DNA of 64,000 bases from Undaria pinnatifida (GCA_012845835.1 JABAKD010000029.1:3506844-3570843); one strand, 5' to 3'. Counted from the stretch's first letter, positions 12,041 to 24,326 are shown. The notes: generated by a model from the letters alone, not told the origin. Numbers and translations are program-made.

Positions 12041-12321
12041 TGCTCAGGCTGTCGCGCACCGTGCCACATTCAAGATAACACACCCTTTGGACGGTTTTCC
12101 TAGTTTTTTTCTCGAAGCATGGGGAATATAGCACGGCAGCTGTGAGCTTGACCGAATCACTAGTTGATAAGCTGTTGCTGAGTTACACTTCCGGGTAGTA
12201 CCCGCGGTACCTTACACCTTGTTTGTTGTTGTTCTCGCTTTGACTCACGGCCATAATCTAGCGGTCGCTGTTCCGGTGCGTTACAAAACAACTTCACACT
12301 GTTATTAATTGTGTGTCACAG

Positions 12322-15300
12322 GTGGCCAGGTTAGCTGCGTCAGTCAAGGGCCTGGAGGAGCGGTTGCAGGCGATGGAGATGAGGCCCATCGATTTCGCAG
12401 TGTGAGTTCCGAGCCCGATTGATCCCGCCGGTGTACCGTGTTCTTTGTCTTTTTTGTTCTGTGGTTGTACAGTAGGTCGTGAAGCTGACTCTTAGGCCGG
12501 TGCTCAATTTCAAAATCAAGGTTATAAAACCAAAGAATCGAAACCGACGTTACAAGGCCGAACCAGCCATACCGGAGTAACACAAGCATATTATTTTTAC
12601 CTAACCAAGTACGTTGCGAAACCAGACTTGCCAAAACCTGCCCCCGGTTGTTTGTGTCACATGAAAGAAACCATCGCGATACACCTCTGTGACCTGGCTC
12701 TCTTTTCCCTGCATGCTTCCTTGCTCGCTTTACGCTTGCCCATGTTACAACACCAACATAACCAAACTTGATCCAAGCAAGCGAAGTAACAGAACCCAGC
12801 CACAACACCACACTTCCCAAACCCTACCCGCGCCTTTTGGCACCACGTGTCACAAACCAACGACTTTTCCTGTGTCGACTTTGTTCTCTTCTCCCTGCTT
12901 ACTTCACTTGCTCGCTGTCTACCCAAGTTGCAAACCAAAGTGGCCAAATCTTATTAGCAGGGGCAAAATTTCGAGACCAAGCAACAAAACCAATAAACAA
13001 AAACAAACTTCCTAAAACCTGCCCGCGGTTTTTGGTATAATAGCGCGTGCGAGAAACCAAAGGGAGGCCCCTTTGTGAACTTGGTCTCCTCCCCGTGTTT
13101 GCGTGCTTACTTGCCTCTTTGCCTCATTGCCTGCCTTTGTTTGCTTGCGCTCGGTTGCTCATAACTCGGCATTGTTTTTTTTTTGTGATCCGGCGTGTTT
13201 GTGCTTGAGCAGTGGGCAAGGAGAGCTCGCTAGGAGGAGAGCTGGGCTCGAAGCGCTCCGGCGGGAAGTGGTGAGATATGGAGGGAAACGTAGGGGGGGG
13301 GGGGGGGGGGGGGGCGAGATAGAGCAAAGGAGAAATTAGGATGGATGCAGAGATGATGATGCTAACGGAGATGAAGGAAACAATACTAATAATATACACA
13401 CCTCGAACAGATCACATCTATATCATATAGATTATATGGATTTTTCATTTATTTTTTTCACACGTCTACTTTCCAGCTTCTGGACAAGCCGTGGTCACAG
13501 GTGTCGTCCCTTCTCCCCCTCGGTTCTTGCCTTCAATTTTTATCGCGCATAGGGTTCAGCAATCCCACTGCTCGTCGATTTTTCATCGGGTGTTGCTAAC
13601 TCGCGCTCATCGCGCTTTCCGCAAGTCAACTTGTTCACAAGAAAAATTCCCCATGAAATTTTACGAGTATGCACTCGGGGGGACTCGAACTCACGAAACT
13701 GACCTATACCAGGCTCGAAGATAACCTGATACACCACCGGGACGACAGGCTATATAGATCATCTAGACTATCTACAGTAGATCCTGTATCTGGCGTTATG
13801 GGATGGAACAGAGTACAACTCCAACCGAGGAAATATGTGATAGATCGTGCAGATCGTACGGCTCCCACCCGGTGACATTGAGCTAGACCACACAGATCCT
13901 GCCTGATATGTCTAGATCATCAAGTGGGGATCGGTGATCCGAGAGGCAGTCAGACACACGCCGCACGGCAGCATCACAACAACGTTCACCCTGCACAGGC
14001 GAGGCTTAACGCTCCCCGCTCAGCAGAAGAGCAATTCACTTTCAACACCCTGAACACGACCAAGGCTAACATCAAGGTAAGACGTTGCCTTAGTCTGTGT
14101 CGCCTCGAGACACTTTCCCTTGTGTTTCCCTAGGGGACACTCTCGGTGTTGTCTCACTGGTTCTCGGTCTCCTTCCTTGATTGCCTGTGTATGATTTGGG
14201 GTGTGGCAGGCGAGACCTTATCTCTTACCTCGAATATATCCGGACCGTTTCGCGCTGTGTACCATACCGTACCCATTATACCGGGGCGGGCACCACCACC
14301 TTTACCACGATACCGTACGCCTGTTGGAATAACGGTATACTTTTCCCACTTACCGGTTACCGGTAGTTCACCATACTTAGCGGTTACCAGTACGTTACCA
14401 TACTTGCCGGTTGTCGTTACGTTACCATACCTACCGGTTACCGATATTCTTGTATTCACACTTAAAAATAAACTACAGCTGTGAGATCGAGGATTTCGTC
14501 GAAACTCATTTTTGCAACCTGTGTGTGATACTCCGATTGCGCGTGTTACGGCGCGTGTATGTCCTCATGAAGGGTAAAGCTCGACGACTCCCCGTAGTAC
14601 CAGCTAGTACCAAGACATACGGGTTACCGTTGCAATGCCGTATTTACTGGTTACTGATACTTTACCCGTTACCATCAGTTTACAGATTCGTCGATTACCG
14701 GCTCACTACTATAGTCACCGGTTACCTGCATTTTTACTGTATGAATCCGGGTACCGATACGTTTCACCTTATTTATCGGTTACCGGCCCTTTCTTGTATA
14801 TACCGGTTACCGTTACAGCACCATATTTACTGGTTACCGGTACTTTGAACATTCTCTGTCAAGGTGGATAGCTGCTTTGCTACACAGCAGTACCAGGTAG
14901 GTCTATGAGCCTCCGAGTCGCTGACCGATAACGTAATCGCCCAAACCCCTTTAGAACTACACCCGTAGTCTGGGGGACAAACTACTTGGAAACACTGTGG
15001 GGTCTTTTTTACAGCAGTAAAAATGGTTAATTATGATTTTTTTATACTTCGTACAGGGCAAAATTGACCACGAAAATTGATTATTACGGCATCGGCCACC
15101 GCTGATGCAAAAATTGGTTTCTTCAACTCGTTTGAGGCTTTAGTATTAAGCAGAAATTGACGACAAAAATCGACGATCTCGGCATTGGCCCCCGCTGGCG
15201 AAAAATGGTTGATTAACTCCTTTGAGACATGTTTAAGGGAAAAACTGACCGAGGAAAATGATGATTACGGCATCGGCAACCGCGGGTTCAAAAATGGTTA

Positions 15301-18300
15301 ATGAACTCGTTTCACAACAGTAATTATGGTTAATTTGATGTCTTTGATACTTCGTACAGGGCAAAATTGACCACGAAAATTGATTATTACGGCATCGGCC
15401 ACCGCTGGTGCAAGAATGGTTGTTTTAACTCGATTGAGACTTCAGTTTTAGGCAGAAATTGACGACGAAAATTGACGATCTCGGCATTGGCCTCTGCTGG
15501 CGAAAAATGGTTAATTAACTCCTTTGAGACTTGTTGAAGGAAAAAAACTGACCGCGAAAAATAATGAATTCGGCATCGGCAACCGCGGGTTCGAAAATGG
15601 TTATTGAACTCTTTGTACAACAGTAAAAATGATTCATTTGATTTCTTTGATACTTCGTACAGGGCAAAATTGACCCCGAAAATTGATTATTACGGCATCG
15701 GCCACCGCTGGTGCAAGAATGGTTGTTTTAACTCGTTTGTGACTTCAGTTATAGGCAAAAATTGACGACGAAAATTGATGATCTCGGCATTGGCCTCTGC
15801 TGGCGAAAAATGGTTAATTAACTCCTTGGAGACTTGTTAAAGGGAAAACTGACCGCGAAAATGATGAATTCGACATTGGCCACCGCGGGTTCGAAAATGG
15901 TTAATGAACTCCTTTGAGACTTGTTACAGGGCAAAAATTGACCACGAAAAATTGACGATTACGGCATCTGCCACCGCTGGCGCAAAAATGATTAGTTGAC
16001 TCCTTTGAGACTTGTCATAGGGAAAAACTGACGACGAAAATTGAAAATTGACGATTACGGCACCGGCCACCGCTGGTTGGGGGTTCATAAATTGGTGTCC
16101 GTATTACCTTGAACAGGCCAACAACGCACAACGCTCGTAGGGGACGGTACTACTTGTTTTTGCACTGCTACTGTACGCGCGCACGCTACTCGTAGATTCT
16201 TGAAAATATAACTCAATTATCGTTTTTTTGGTCACCATACTTCATTTCGATCAAGCCGTCAATAGGGTACAGTTCGATGCGAGTCGACGGGGGAAGAAAT
16301 AGCTGAAAGCTTCTCACGATGAAAAATGGAAGCACGTCCCGTAGTCGGGAGGGGAGAAAAAGCCTAGCATACTTAGCGACCCCGGGTCTGAGTTATGTCT
16401 AGGGAGGGGAAAGGGGAAAGGAAAAGTGCGAAGATGGTAGAAGGGACGCGCAAAAAAATACAAGAAGAGGGTGAAGCGAGTAGGCTGTAAAAGATTTGGC
16501 GCTCCACGGCCAGACATCCTGATTTTCTGTGGTGTCCCAAGAGGACGGAAAGAGGGGTGCGTACTGATCTTCTGTGGTGCTCCCAGAGGACAGAAAGAGG
16601 ATTTGAGAGTGCGAGGAGCACGTTTCTTGCAGCTTCGAACGAAGCAAAACAATACACAAGGCCTTCGAAAGGCAAACCCCATGACCCGTGACCCTCGTTC
16701 GCCGGTGTGCTTTCTGGAGTTTCCAAGATTGTGGAGCACTCATCTACGAAACGACACACTGATTGTGCCGCATGTACCGTAAATCGGCGTTTGACAAGCC
16801 CTAAAGCGCACTGCTTGTAGCACCTTGTGCTGCTCTGGCCTACTCGCTATAGGCGACTATGCTCCCGATAGCTACGTGGTGCTACTGTTTGTTGTACGCC
16901 TGGAAGTTGATAGGCAAGTACCTATTATTGAAATGACCCCTTGATGGAGGTGACAACGGCAACGGTGTTGCAGTACATCAACACTTAATGACAGATATTT
17001 GTTAAGAGAGGTAAGGCGTGTGTGCGTTCCAACGACCAGATTTTGGACCAAGAACAACTAGGAACAGCTAGCAATAGTAGCCTGCCACCTTTCGCCCCCG
17101 CCCCCCCCTCTATGACCATAAGACTATGACATGATATGTACCCCCCCCCGCCCCCGCCGCTGTACATAAAAGACGTGTAGTGCTGTGAATACTACAGATA
17201 AAAGCTTGCCGTTCTATTACTTGATTCCTCATGTGATACGACGTTGGTGAGGTTTGTGGCCGTCAAGGGACATCCTTGGTACTTCCCCGGGTTTACTAGG
17301 TGCACATGGGTCACGCAGTTGGTGTATCGGATAGTTTCCCTCTGGGGGTGTTGCTGGTGACGTGATCATTTTTCGCCCATGTAGTCCGCCGACGATGTGG
17401 TCGCTCGCAGCCGGTCTCTGCTCCGTGGCTCGCAGCTCTGCAGTGCTTACGTGATCCGAAGGCTCGTAATCTGATAACGGGATCTGTGACGTCGGGGGGC
17501 ATCCTTTGGGGAATCCTTCCGGGTTTTCGACTAATATGTAGGCGTGCATGCTTTTTAGTCAAACTTGATCTACCTCTGTGAATCTCCGCATGAGGCGTGT
17601 GGTGCGGCTCCTGAGGTGCACAAGACAGCCCACAGGAAGCAAGACTGTTAAGCACTGTCAGTCGGGGTTTGTGTCAGATGATGTAATGGTCGGGGCTCCT
17701 GTGCGGCTCCATAGTTGAAGACGTGAGGGCTTCCTGCATTGCGCGGATGGTCTCGTTTATTAGATGCCTGGATCCGGGCTCTTTCAATTATGTTTCGCTC
17801 ATGACCGCGGGTGCTGCGTTCGTCGTATGCGTGGATGGCCAGCAGCAGAGCTACGACCTTGCCCATCACCAAGTGTAGGATCGCATACATGTCCTGGTTG
17901 ACTCCGCTGCGACGCCAGGCCGCATTCGACCGAACTGTTCCCCGCATTCCCGCCGGGTCGTTCACAACGTGCGACCGGGCCCATCAACGCATTCCACCGG
18001 GCCAATCAAGACCTTTATGCGATTCTATACTTGGTGACTGGCAAAGACGGTGGCTCTCCTGGTGGCCCACCCACGCCTACGACCAACATGGGACACGCAG
18101 TGATGGGGAACAGGGGGTGAAATACCTCGAATCCATGTATTTCACCGATGAGACCATACACGCAGTACGGGAGGTCCTCGCAGCTACAGACATGAAGTCA
18201 GACGAGGACTCCGACCATTAGATCGTGCAACCAGTCGGTTAGCCCCCGACTGACTGTGATTCCCTCCTGCGGGGTGTCTGACGTACCTCAGCGGCCGCGC

Positions 18301-21004
18301 ACGCTGAGATCCCGCTAAGTATACGTGTCGGTTACAGGAACATTACCGATATATACCTACCCCTACTCCAACTACGATGTTGATCCTAAGCCTACCCCAG
18401 CGCTCGGTCGTACTAACCCTCACCCTCGCCCAAACCTTCCCGTAACACTGCGATATATACACATTGTGTCGCACTCATTCGCGCTAACTCGTTGGCTCTC
18501 TAGGACGCTGCTCGGGGCGGGAGGGGCGCGACGGCGCCCAGGGACTCGCCGACAGGGGCTAGCGGCGGAGGAGGATCGAACGATGTTTACGGCTCCCGTC
18601 TCGAGCAGCAACGAGAAACTATGAAAGGTGAGCGGGTCAACCGCTCCACTGATGTTATGTGTCCCCTCGCGTTTTTTCGGTAGGAATTTGAAAGACACCT
18701 CAGCTCTCTCTTGATTTTTTTTATGATAATTAGAAAGACACCTCAGCTGTGACTTCCGAGAGTTTCGTCGAAGCGTATGCTTGCAAGCTGCCGCTGTCTC
18801 CTCTCAAGTTTTTAGATAATTTTGAGAGACAAAAAAGTTGTAAGGCCGATAAATTCTTCGAAAATCGTAGTTGCAAGCTACGCGTGGTACTTCGATCGAT
18901 CGTGCGGGGTTTATGACCTACTGTCGTCAAGTACCAAGGTATGTATTCTAGCGCGTTTTTGTGCGATCCCTAGCCTGGGTTTTTGCTCGATTTTACTGGA
19001 TACCCCTTGCGCGATCCCGAGGCTTTATCTCTTGAACGATTCCCAAGCTAACCCTTGTGTGGTCGCTAGGCGGCTGCGCTAGCGCAAGAGAGTGATTGCT
19101 GCGCGTAGCATTGTCTTGGTGCTTGAGGAGAGTGGCTTGCTATGCTGTGCCCATACCGATAATCTAGTGGAACTCCTCGCCGCCGATCTGTATTATCCGA
19201 AGCGAATCGGGTGGGGAGGGTTGGCGTTGTTTTTCCGGCCCTGGCAAGGAATTGCCGAATAATTGTGAGAGGAATCGGGATTAGAACAGCGAGGAAAGTA
19301 GCCCTCTTAAGGGTTTTGTCTTTTTTGCACCATGTCAGGTTCTGTCTGCCTTTGTGTCTTCTCTTTTTCTGAGCGTCCCTGCCCGCGCGACCATCCGTGG
19401 CCCTTACTCCCCTTCCCTCCCTCCCCACCACCTCCCCCACCCCCTCAACCCCCGCCATACCCCACCCACCCTCACCCGTTCGCGTTCCCTCCTCTTGCTA
19501 GAGCACGACCGCATGCTGGCCGACCTGGGGCGAGGAGTCGGTCGGTTGAAGACACAGTCGGTCATGATCAACGAGGAAACGTCACTCCATGTCAGGCTGC
19601 TAGGCGACATGGAGGGGGATGCCGAAAGAGCTTCGTCAGGCCTCCGGAATGAAGCGCTGCACGCCGAAAAGGTTCGTTCTGTTCTTAAAACCCTTTTTAC
19701 AAAGCGAAAGTATTCCGCACGCTTTCCGAGTTGTTTTGCCCGCCAACATGTGGTGCAGTGCTTAAAGCTGCGAAACGAGACGCAGCAAGCCGGAAAAAAG
19801 ATGTTTGTTCTTCGCCCTTTTTGGAATTGCCAATTGTGCCACACTATTCTCGAGTTGTTTGTCCCCCAAAACATGGGTGCACTGCGAACAGCAGTGAAAT
19901 GAGACGCAGCACGCCAAAAAGGGTTTGTTCTTATCCCTTCTTAGCGTTGTGATAATTATCCCACACTAATTCCGAGTAGATTTTCGCCATAATCGTGGGT
20001 CAGTTCGAAAGATGCGAAACGAGGTGAAGCACACCGAAAAACGATTGTTGTTAACCCTCTTGGAATGGCGACAGTTATCCCACACACCTTTCCCAAGTAG
20101 GTTGTCCCCAGACATGTGGGTGCATTGCTTAAAGCTGCGAAATGAGGCGCAGCACACGCCGGATTTTTTTTTTTTTCTTACCCCTTTTTAGAATTGCGAC
20201 AGTTATCCCACACTAATCCCAAGTAGGTTGTCCTCGAAAACATGGGTGTAGTAGTGCCAAAAGCCGTAAAACGAGACGCAGCACCCCGGAAAGGGTTTGT
20301 TTTTGATCCTTTTTGGATTTGCGACAATTGTCCCACACTAATCCCGAGTAGCTTGCCCCCCAAAACATGTGTGCAGTGCTAAAAGCTGCAGCACGCTGGA
20401 GAAAAAATGTTTGCTCTGCACCCTTTTCAGAATTGTGACAATTGTCTAACACTAATTCCGAGTAGTTTGTACTCAAAATCATGGGCGCCGTTCGAGAGCT
20501 GCGGAATGAGGTGCAGCACGCCGAAAATCCTTGACCCTTTTTAGAGTCGCGACGGTTTTCCCTCACTTTTGCCGAGTTTGTCCCTAAAAATCGTGTCGAC
20601 AGTTTGAAAGGTGCGGAATGAGGCAGCACGCCGAAAATATTTTTGTTATTTACCCCTTTTTAACAGCGTCGGTATTGTTAAGGACGTTTGATTTTTTGTG
20701 GGAAAATATCCAGTACTACAAGGGTTAAGAGCCATCTTCCCTCACACTGGCTGCGTTTTGTCCAGCGTATACACCTGCCCGTAGGTACTATTAATAATTA
20801 TTTTCAAGTACCCTCTACGAGTATATCGCCGTGGTAACCCCCCCCCCCCCCCATTCCCTTTCATCCCTTTTTGCTCGCCGTCGCCGCGGTTGGAACTCCC
20901 GTTAAAACCGCCAGATTCGGGAAAAGAGCAAGACGTTTAACCTCTACGTGATCATCATAGTTTTGGCCATAATACTCGCGATTCTTGTATTCGCGGGCAT
21001 CTGA
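12322..21004 (+). CDS. Qc-SNARE, syntaxin-8/SYP5-like (5' exon missing)
   Basis: Membrane-anchored SNARE expected to act in vesicle fusion on the endosomal/vacuolar route. Modelled exons are 12322-12401, 13213-13270, 13999-14076, 18504-18627, 19502-19671 and 20915-21004, all with AG/GT borders and matching phases (600 nt, 199 residues plus stop). The first three exons encode a helical Habc-like part, including RPIDFAVGQGELARRR, which resembles plant SYP5. A Gly-rich linker follows, then the SNARE helix at residues ~115-170 (HDRMLADLGRGVGRLK to LRNEALHAEK), then a hydrophobic anchor (LYVIIIVLAIILAILVF) and stop. The ionic zero layer, normally Gln, is His143 (CAT at 19588). About 40-50 N-terminal residues are expected upstream and were not found. 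For the first exon a second frame is also open, but the helical frame fits the family better. Confidence 0.78.
13290..13312 (+). repeat. Long poly-G run in a SNARE intron
   Basis: An uninterrupted run of about 21 G residues lies just downstream of the exon ending at 13270. Similar long G or C runs occur at 20838, 23158, 29703, 42215, 42559, 50773 and 51410, several of them next to repeat elements. Confidence 0.8.
13447..13746 (-). mobile_element. tRNA-derived SINE, copy 3
   Basis: Full-length reverse-oriented copy, about 300 bp, inserted in a SNARE intron. The tRNA-like head is at 13746 and the A-rich tail (AAAAAAATAAATGAAAAA on the minus strand) is at 13447. The word ATATAGAT occurs on both sides (about 13426 and 13753) and may be the target-site duplication. 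Confidence 0.75.
14255..14860 (+). repeat. ACCGGTTACCG minisatellite split by an inserted element
   Basis: Degenerate repeats of ACCGGTTACCG and CCATAC run from 14255 to 14460 and again from 14590 to 14860. Between them, at about 14462-14600, sits a 5' fragment of the CAGCTG-type element starting CAGCTGTGAGATCGAGG. The arrangement suggests insertion into a pre-existing minisatellite, all inside the 4.4-kb SNARE intron. Confidence 0.6.
15010..16078 (+). repeat. 303-bp higher-order tandem repeat
   Basis: The block TACTTCGTACAGGGCAAAA starts near 15045, 15348 and 15651, giving a period of 303 bp and about 3.4 copies. Each unit is built of three to four related ~80-95-bp sub-units sharing the words ATTGACGACGAAAATTGA, CGGCATCGGCCACCGCTGG and AATGGTTAATTAACTCCTTTG. 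Not coding in any frame. It lies wholly within the 14077-18503 intron of the SNARE gene. Confidence 0.8.
16086..17640. other. Intron sequence, short duplication at 16518-16612
   Basis: A ~50-bp segment with the words TTCTGTGGTG and AGAGGACGGAAAGAGG is present twice in tandem at 16518-16612. Frames are open on both strands there, but they have no start, splice or family support. A minus-strand frame at 17229-17549 may belong to the retroelement remnants just downstream. Confidence 0.35.
17650..18221. pseudogene. Inverted pair of copia-like gag fragments
   Basis: Two remnants of the same retroelement gag lie head to head inside the SNARE intron. The minus-strand arm (about 17920 down to 17660) reads NQDMYAILHLVMGK followed by HAYDE. 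The plus-strand arm (about 17960-18221) reads NQDLYAILYLVTGK, then after a frame change HAYDQHGTRSDGEQG, YLESMYFTDETIHAVREVL and an acidic end. This order (short beta/helix core, then a helix with conserved Tyr, then KSDEDS) resembles Ty1/copia gag polyproteins. Both arms are frame-broken, so neither is functional. Identification is by pattern only. Confidence 0.45.
19660..20680 (+). repeat. ~120-bp tandem array in SNARE intron, derived from exon end
   Basis: About eight diverged units, spaced 111-126 bp, each contain CTGCGAAACGAGRCGCAGCA, then TTTGTTCTTACCCCTTTTT, then CACACTAATCCCGAGTAG. The first block matches the 3' end of the exon at 19502-19671 (LRNEALHAEK) and the second matches the start of its intron. 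The array therefore arose by repeated duplication of the exon-intron junction. Confidence 0.72.
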
Positions 21005-21916
21005 CGGACTACCGGGCCAGGCTGGACCAGACCCGATCTATGCAGAGTTGTTGTTCCCCGGATTTTGTGTGCAAAGTGGGATTATTCCGGGATTTTTCTA
21101 TGCCGGCGTGGGATTATTCCGAATTTTCTATTTCTTGCGGGGGAGTGTTTGCGCTTTCGGTATTGGAGGGAAATTTCCGTTTTTCTACTCCGACCGTGTA
21201 CAACAAGGACGCCATGAGACGGCTGCTTGGTCGCCGTCAGTCAGTCATACATTTAGGAGACTCCACACTAACAATAGTGTTGTGACGTCAAGACGGCCGT
21301 CCGTCACAGACGTAACCTGGCGTCTCCCGGCATCCTCGGTGCAAAATGTGCTTGTTGGAGGGGTTGGGTGCTGCTTGCCGTTGGTATCGATGTCGCTTTT
21401 GTTGAAGATCGGTTAATACGTCGTCTTCGTAGGAGGCGAGTTTGTTTTGGAGGGAATATCAGCCGACTCCGCGGCGGAACCTTGGTTTTCGCGCTTTCGA
21501 TCCGTTGCCTCCGACACCAAAATAGCGTTTCCTTTGGGTGGGTTTTCTGCCTGTGGTTTGGACACGCTCCTTCCAACAATGCCCCAAAACGCGTTCCTTC
21601 GGGTGGTTTTCGTCGCGTGTTTTCGACGCTCTGCTTCCGAAATCGCGTAAAACGCGTTCTTAAGGTGGTTTTCTGCGCGTGTTTTGGGTTCAGCGGGAGG
21701 TTGCTTCCGAAATCGCGTAAAACGCGTTCTTAAGGTGGTTTTCTGCGCGTGCTTTGGGTTCAGCGGGAGGAAACTTGCTCCCGAGGGAGGCGTGTTGGGG
21801 GGCGGTTAGTAGGGCCATGGTACCGGTGGGGTCGGACGCTTTTGGGGTGGAAATATAGAGTTTCACGTGCGAGGAGCCGCTGAAAATCAATGGTGTAGCG
21901 TTACCGTAGCGACTGA
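21005..21916. repeat. SNARE 3' flank with a 71-bp tandem duplication
   Basis: After the SNARE stop, a 71-bp unit starting GCTTCCGAAATCGCG is present twice in tandem (from 21632 and 21703), with a partial diverged copy just before. The remaining sequence shows no supported gene. Confidence 0.5.
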
Positions 21917-22145
21917 TTCTACGATAGCCCCCCCCAAAACCAGCGGTTTTCTTTAAATACCGTTTCATGGCTCTCGACACGAGGAAGGGCGCTAATGTGT
22001 TTTTTATTGTTTGCAAAGGACTACTAGTACTATCGAACGATGACGTCAGGGTGGCAAGGGGCACCGTATTTCAGGAGGTACGGCCGGGAGCTGGTTTCAG
22101 AACCGGCGCTTTCGTTAAAGAAAAGTTGGGGGGGCTACCCTAGAA
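21917..22145. mobile_element. MITE-like element, TTCTACGATAGCCCC ends (copy 1)
   Basis: Starts TTCTACGATAGCCCCCCC and ends with the inverted GGGGGGCTACCCTAGAA, about 229 bp. The word CGACT lies close to both ends and may be the target duplication. The internal sequence matches the element at 50559-50794 in reverse orientation. No coding frame. Confidence 0.62.
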
Positions 22146-22174
22146 CGACTCGCTAGCGTGCGTGTTCGTTTTGA

Positions 22175-22429
22175 CGCTTGCTACGATAGAGGTTGCACTG
22201 TTTCGTCTGAAGTGGTTTTTGAATGACTTAAGACACTCCTTAACCCAAAATCGTCGGAAATGGGCAAATTTGTTTTGCATGATTGTCGTTCTGTACCTAG
22301 GCCATGGGATTTTTCATCTGGTAGCAGCTGTATTCTCCTCTCAATCAGTTTTTGGGGAGGGACATGTCTCGAGCTCTCAAATTGGGAAACACTCGGAAAA
22401 AAAGTGCTGCACCTCTATCGTAGCACGCG
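22175..22429. mobile_element. MITE-like element, GCTACGATAGAGGT ends (full copy)
   Basis: About 255 bp with near-perfect terminal inverted repeats: TTGCTACGATAGAGGTTGCA at the left and TGCACCTCTATCGTAGCACG at the right. Related copies lie at 39206-39454, 49378-49686 and 56936-57190, with a half copy at 42000-42115. Confidence 0.7.
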
Positions 22430-23156
22430 TTTTTTTTTTGGTGTGGCGAAAAATTCGTTGAGAAGGTTCGGCGAACGTTTTCAACCTCAACTCGAGAGCT
22501 GATTTTCCAGCAGCGAGCGAGCTGTCGTGTTGTGCGGTAAACACTGATCCGTTTCGATCAGCGCGTTTGGTTTGCAAGCATTCAGTCGTCACTCAGCTCT
22601 CCCGCCCGCTCGCGCTTTTGAGAGCGTGGCCACGTAGATCCACGGTTATTTTTTGTTGTTGTTGCTAAACCGTCTTGTTTGTGTACATACCATATATATA
22701 TTTGCATGGCCTCCATACCTAGTGAAATTGGATACGTACCGAGTTGGTTTAGAGATAATGCCGGCAGGGAGGCCACGAGCCTACGCTTCACCTTTTCTTT
22801 TTTCTGTGGATCACAGCAAGCAGCACGCACATGACGCATCCTGCAGCAAGAAAAGTTGTTGTACGTTTGTTGTTTTTTTTTTGTTTGTTCAGAGGGTCGA
22901 CGGTGGTAGAGCAGAAATATGGTGGTGTGGGTGGATGGCAAGCCTGGGTGGACATAGAAGCCGAGCGGAGATAGCAATAGCAGCGGTAGTCGTACGCTTT
23001 CGAACAACACGAGACGAGCGATACATGAACACACAGCACGAAGTTGGGAAAGGAACGAGGAGCGGAGTCCCTCCGCCTGACGAATTAAGTCGCTGATATA
23101 GAGCGAAATCGGGGTTTGTCTACAGGGTCTACAAGGCAGGGAGGCGGAGGGAGGAC

Positions 23157-23480
23157 GGGGGGGGGGGGGGCGTATCATTTGTTGATTGCCTTAGTCATTT
23201 CGCCATTGACCGCGCATCCCTTTCGAGACGGAGCGCCGTTCCTACTCCTAATGGAGGGACCTCTAACATTTGGGCGCTCAGTACGTTCCATGTATTGGAG
23301 TACATGTTTTGCATATATATTTTCCTCCCTGTCTGGCCGTCTGTGGTCATCATCTATCCCATGCCTAGGTAGCGATCGTTTTCTCACTGCTAGATTAATA
23401 TCTAATGTACCAAACTTCTCCATGTCATTTCCATGTAGGATCTGACCCTCGCCTGCATTGCGCCATGATTTTTTCGTGCC
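23157..23480. mobile_element. Dispersed repeat next to a poly-G run (copy 1)
   Basis: A G run of about 14 is followed by ~300 bp that match 42208-42500. Shared words are CATTTGTTG, GCCTTAGTCATTT, ATTTGGGCGCTCA and AGCGATCGTTTTCTC. In both copies the G run is at the same edge, so it belongs to the element. Class unknown. Confidence 0.6.
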
Positions 23481-24122
23481 ATATTTAGAACGCGAAGTCT
23501 TTCATTAATTTTCCTCTCGGTAAGATATCTACTATTAAATACTAGTATAAAATTCATAAGGAAGAGCAGCTGTGTGCGCCTTCTTCCTCCCGAATACTGG
23601 TAAATCTCTTTCGCAGACGATAAACAGACAGAAGACGTTCACACACTTCGTGCGGGGGGTGGCGGAGAAAAGCCAGTAACGGTCACTCTCGTCACAATGG
23701 CGTATTGTATGCATACATACCGACAACAAACTGTAAGATACATCTCACAGGTAACGAGAGCAGGTACTACATCAAGCAGGAGGTGATTAATAATGTGCAG
23801 AAGCACCACAATGCAGAAGCACCACAAAATACAACCAACCAAGGTTTTATGATGTCTGGGTTGTTGCTGTGTTGCTGTGCTGCGGTGTTCCCATATTGCC
23901 AATAGTTTCGCCCAAAAAAAGTACCAGTAACAACGTACTCCTGCAGGATATCCTGGTGGTATCTTTTGGACCATGACCATGAAGGGATGCAGCAACATGA
24001 TGAAACGTTTTTTTTTCTTTAGATGGGTTTTCGTAGAGGTTCATCATGCCGCGTATTTTTTTTTATTTTCTCCATATTGAGCGGATCAAAAGATCAGTGA
24101 CTCTCGCTAACGCGGGAACCCA

Positions 24123-24326
24123 GGACAACAGCAACAGCGACCGCACGCAGACCCCAAACCCCCTCCTCTTCAGCCAGACACATCGAGGTCGAGGACGGCC
24201 TACCCACGTCTTGGCCCTCCCCCCGGCATATACCACCATCCGAGCAGAGAGGTTGTCTCGCCGATCCCTCGTTGTGTGACTGACACGCGGGATACCACAA
24301 CTCTCTCCGCCGAAAAAGGAAGCAGG
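24123..24326 (+). CDS. Isolated exon-like frame, hypothetical
   Basis: A plus-strand frame of about 65 codons opens after an AG at 24122 (AACCCAG) and runs to a good donor GCAG|GTATGA at 24327. The protein is rich in Gln at the start, then Pro/Ser/Arg (PGIYHHPSREVVSPIPR). No neighbouring exon could be joined with confidence and no domain is recognised. It could be an internal exon of an unseen gene or chance. Confidence 0.25.
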
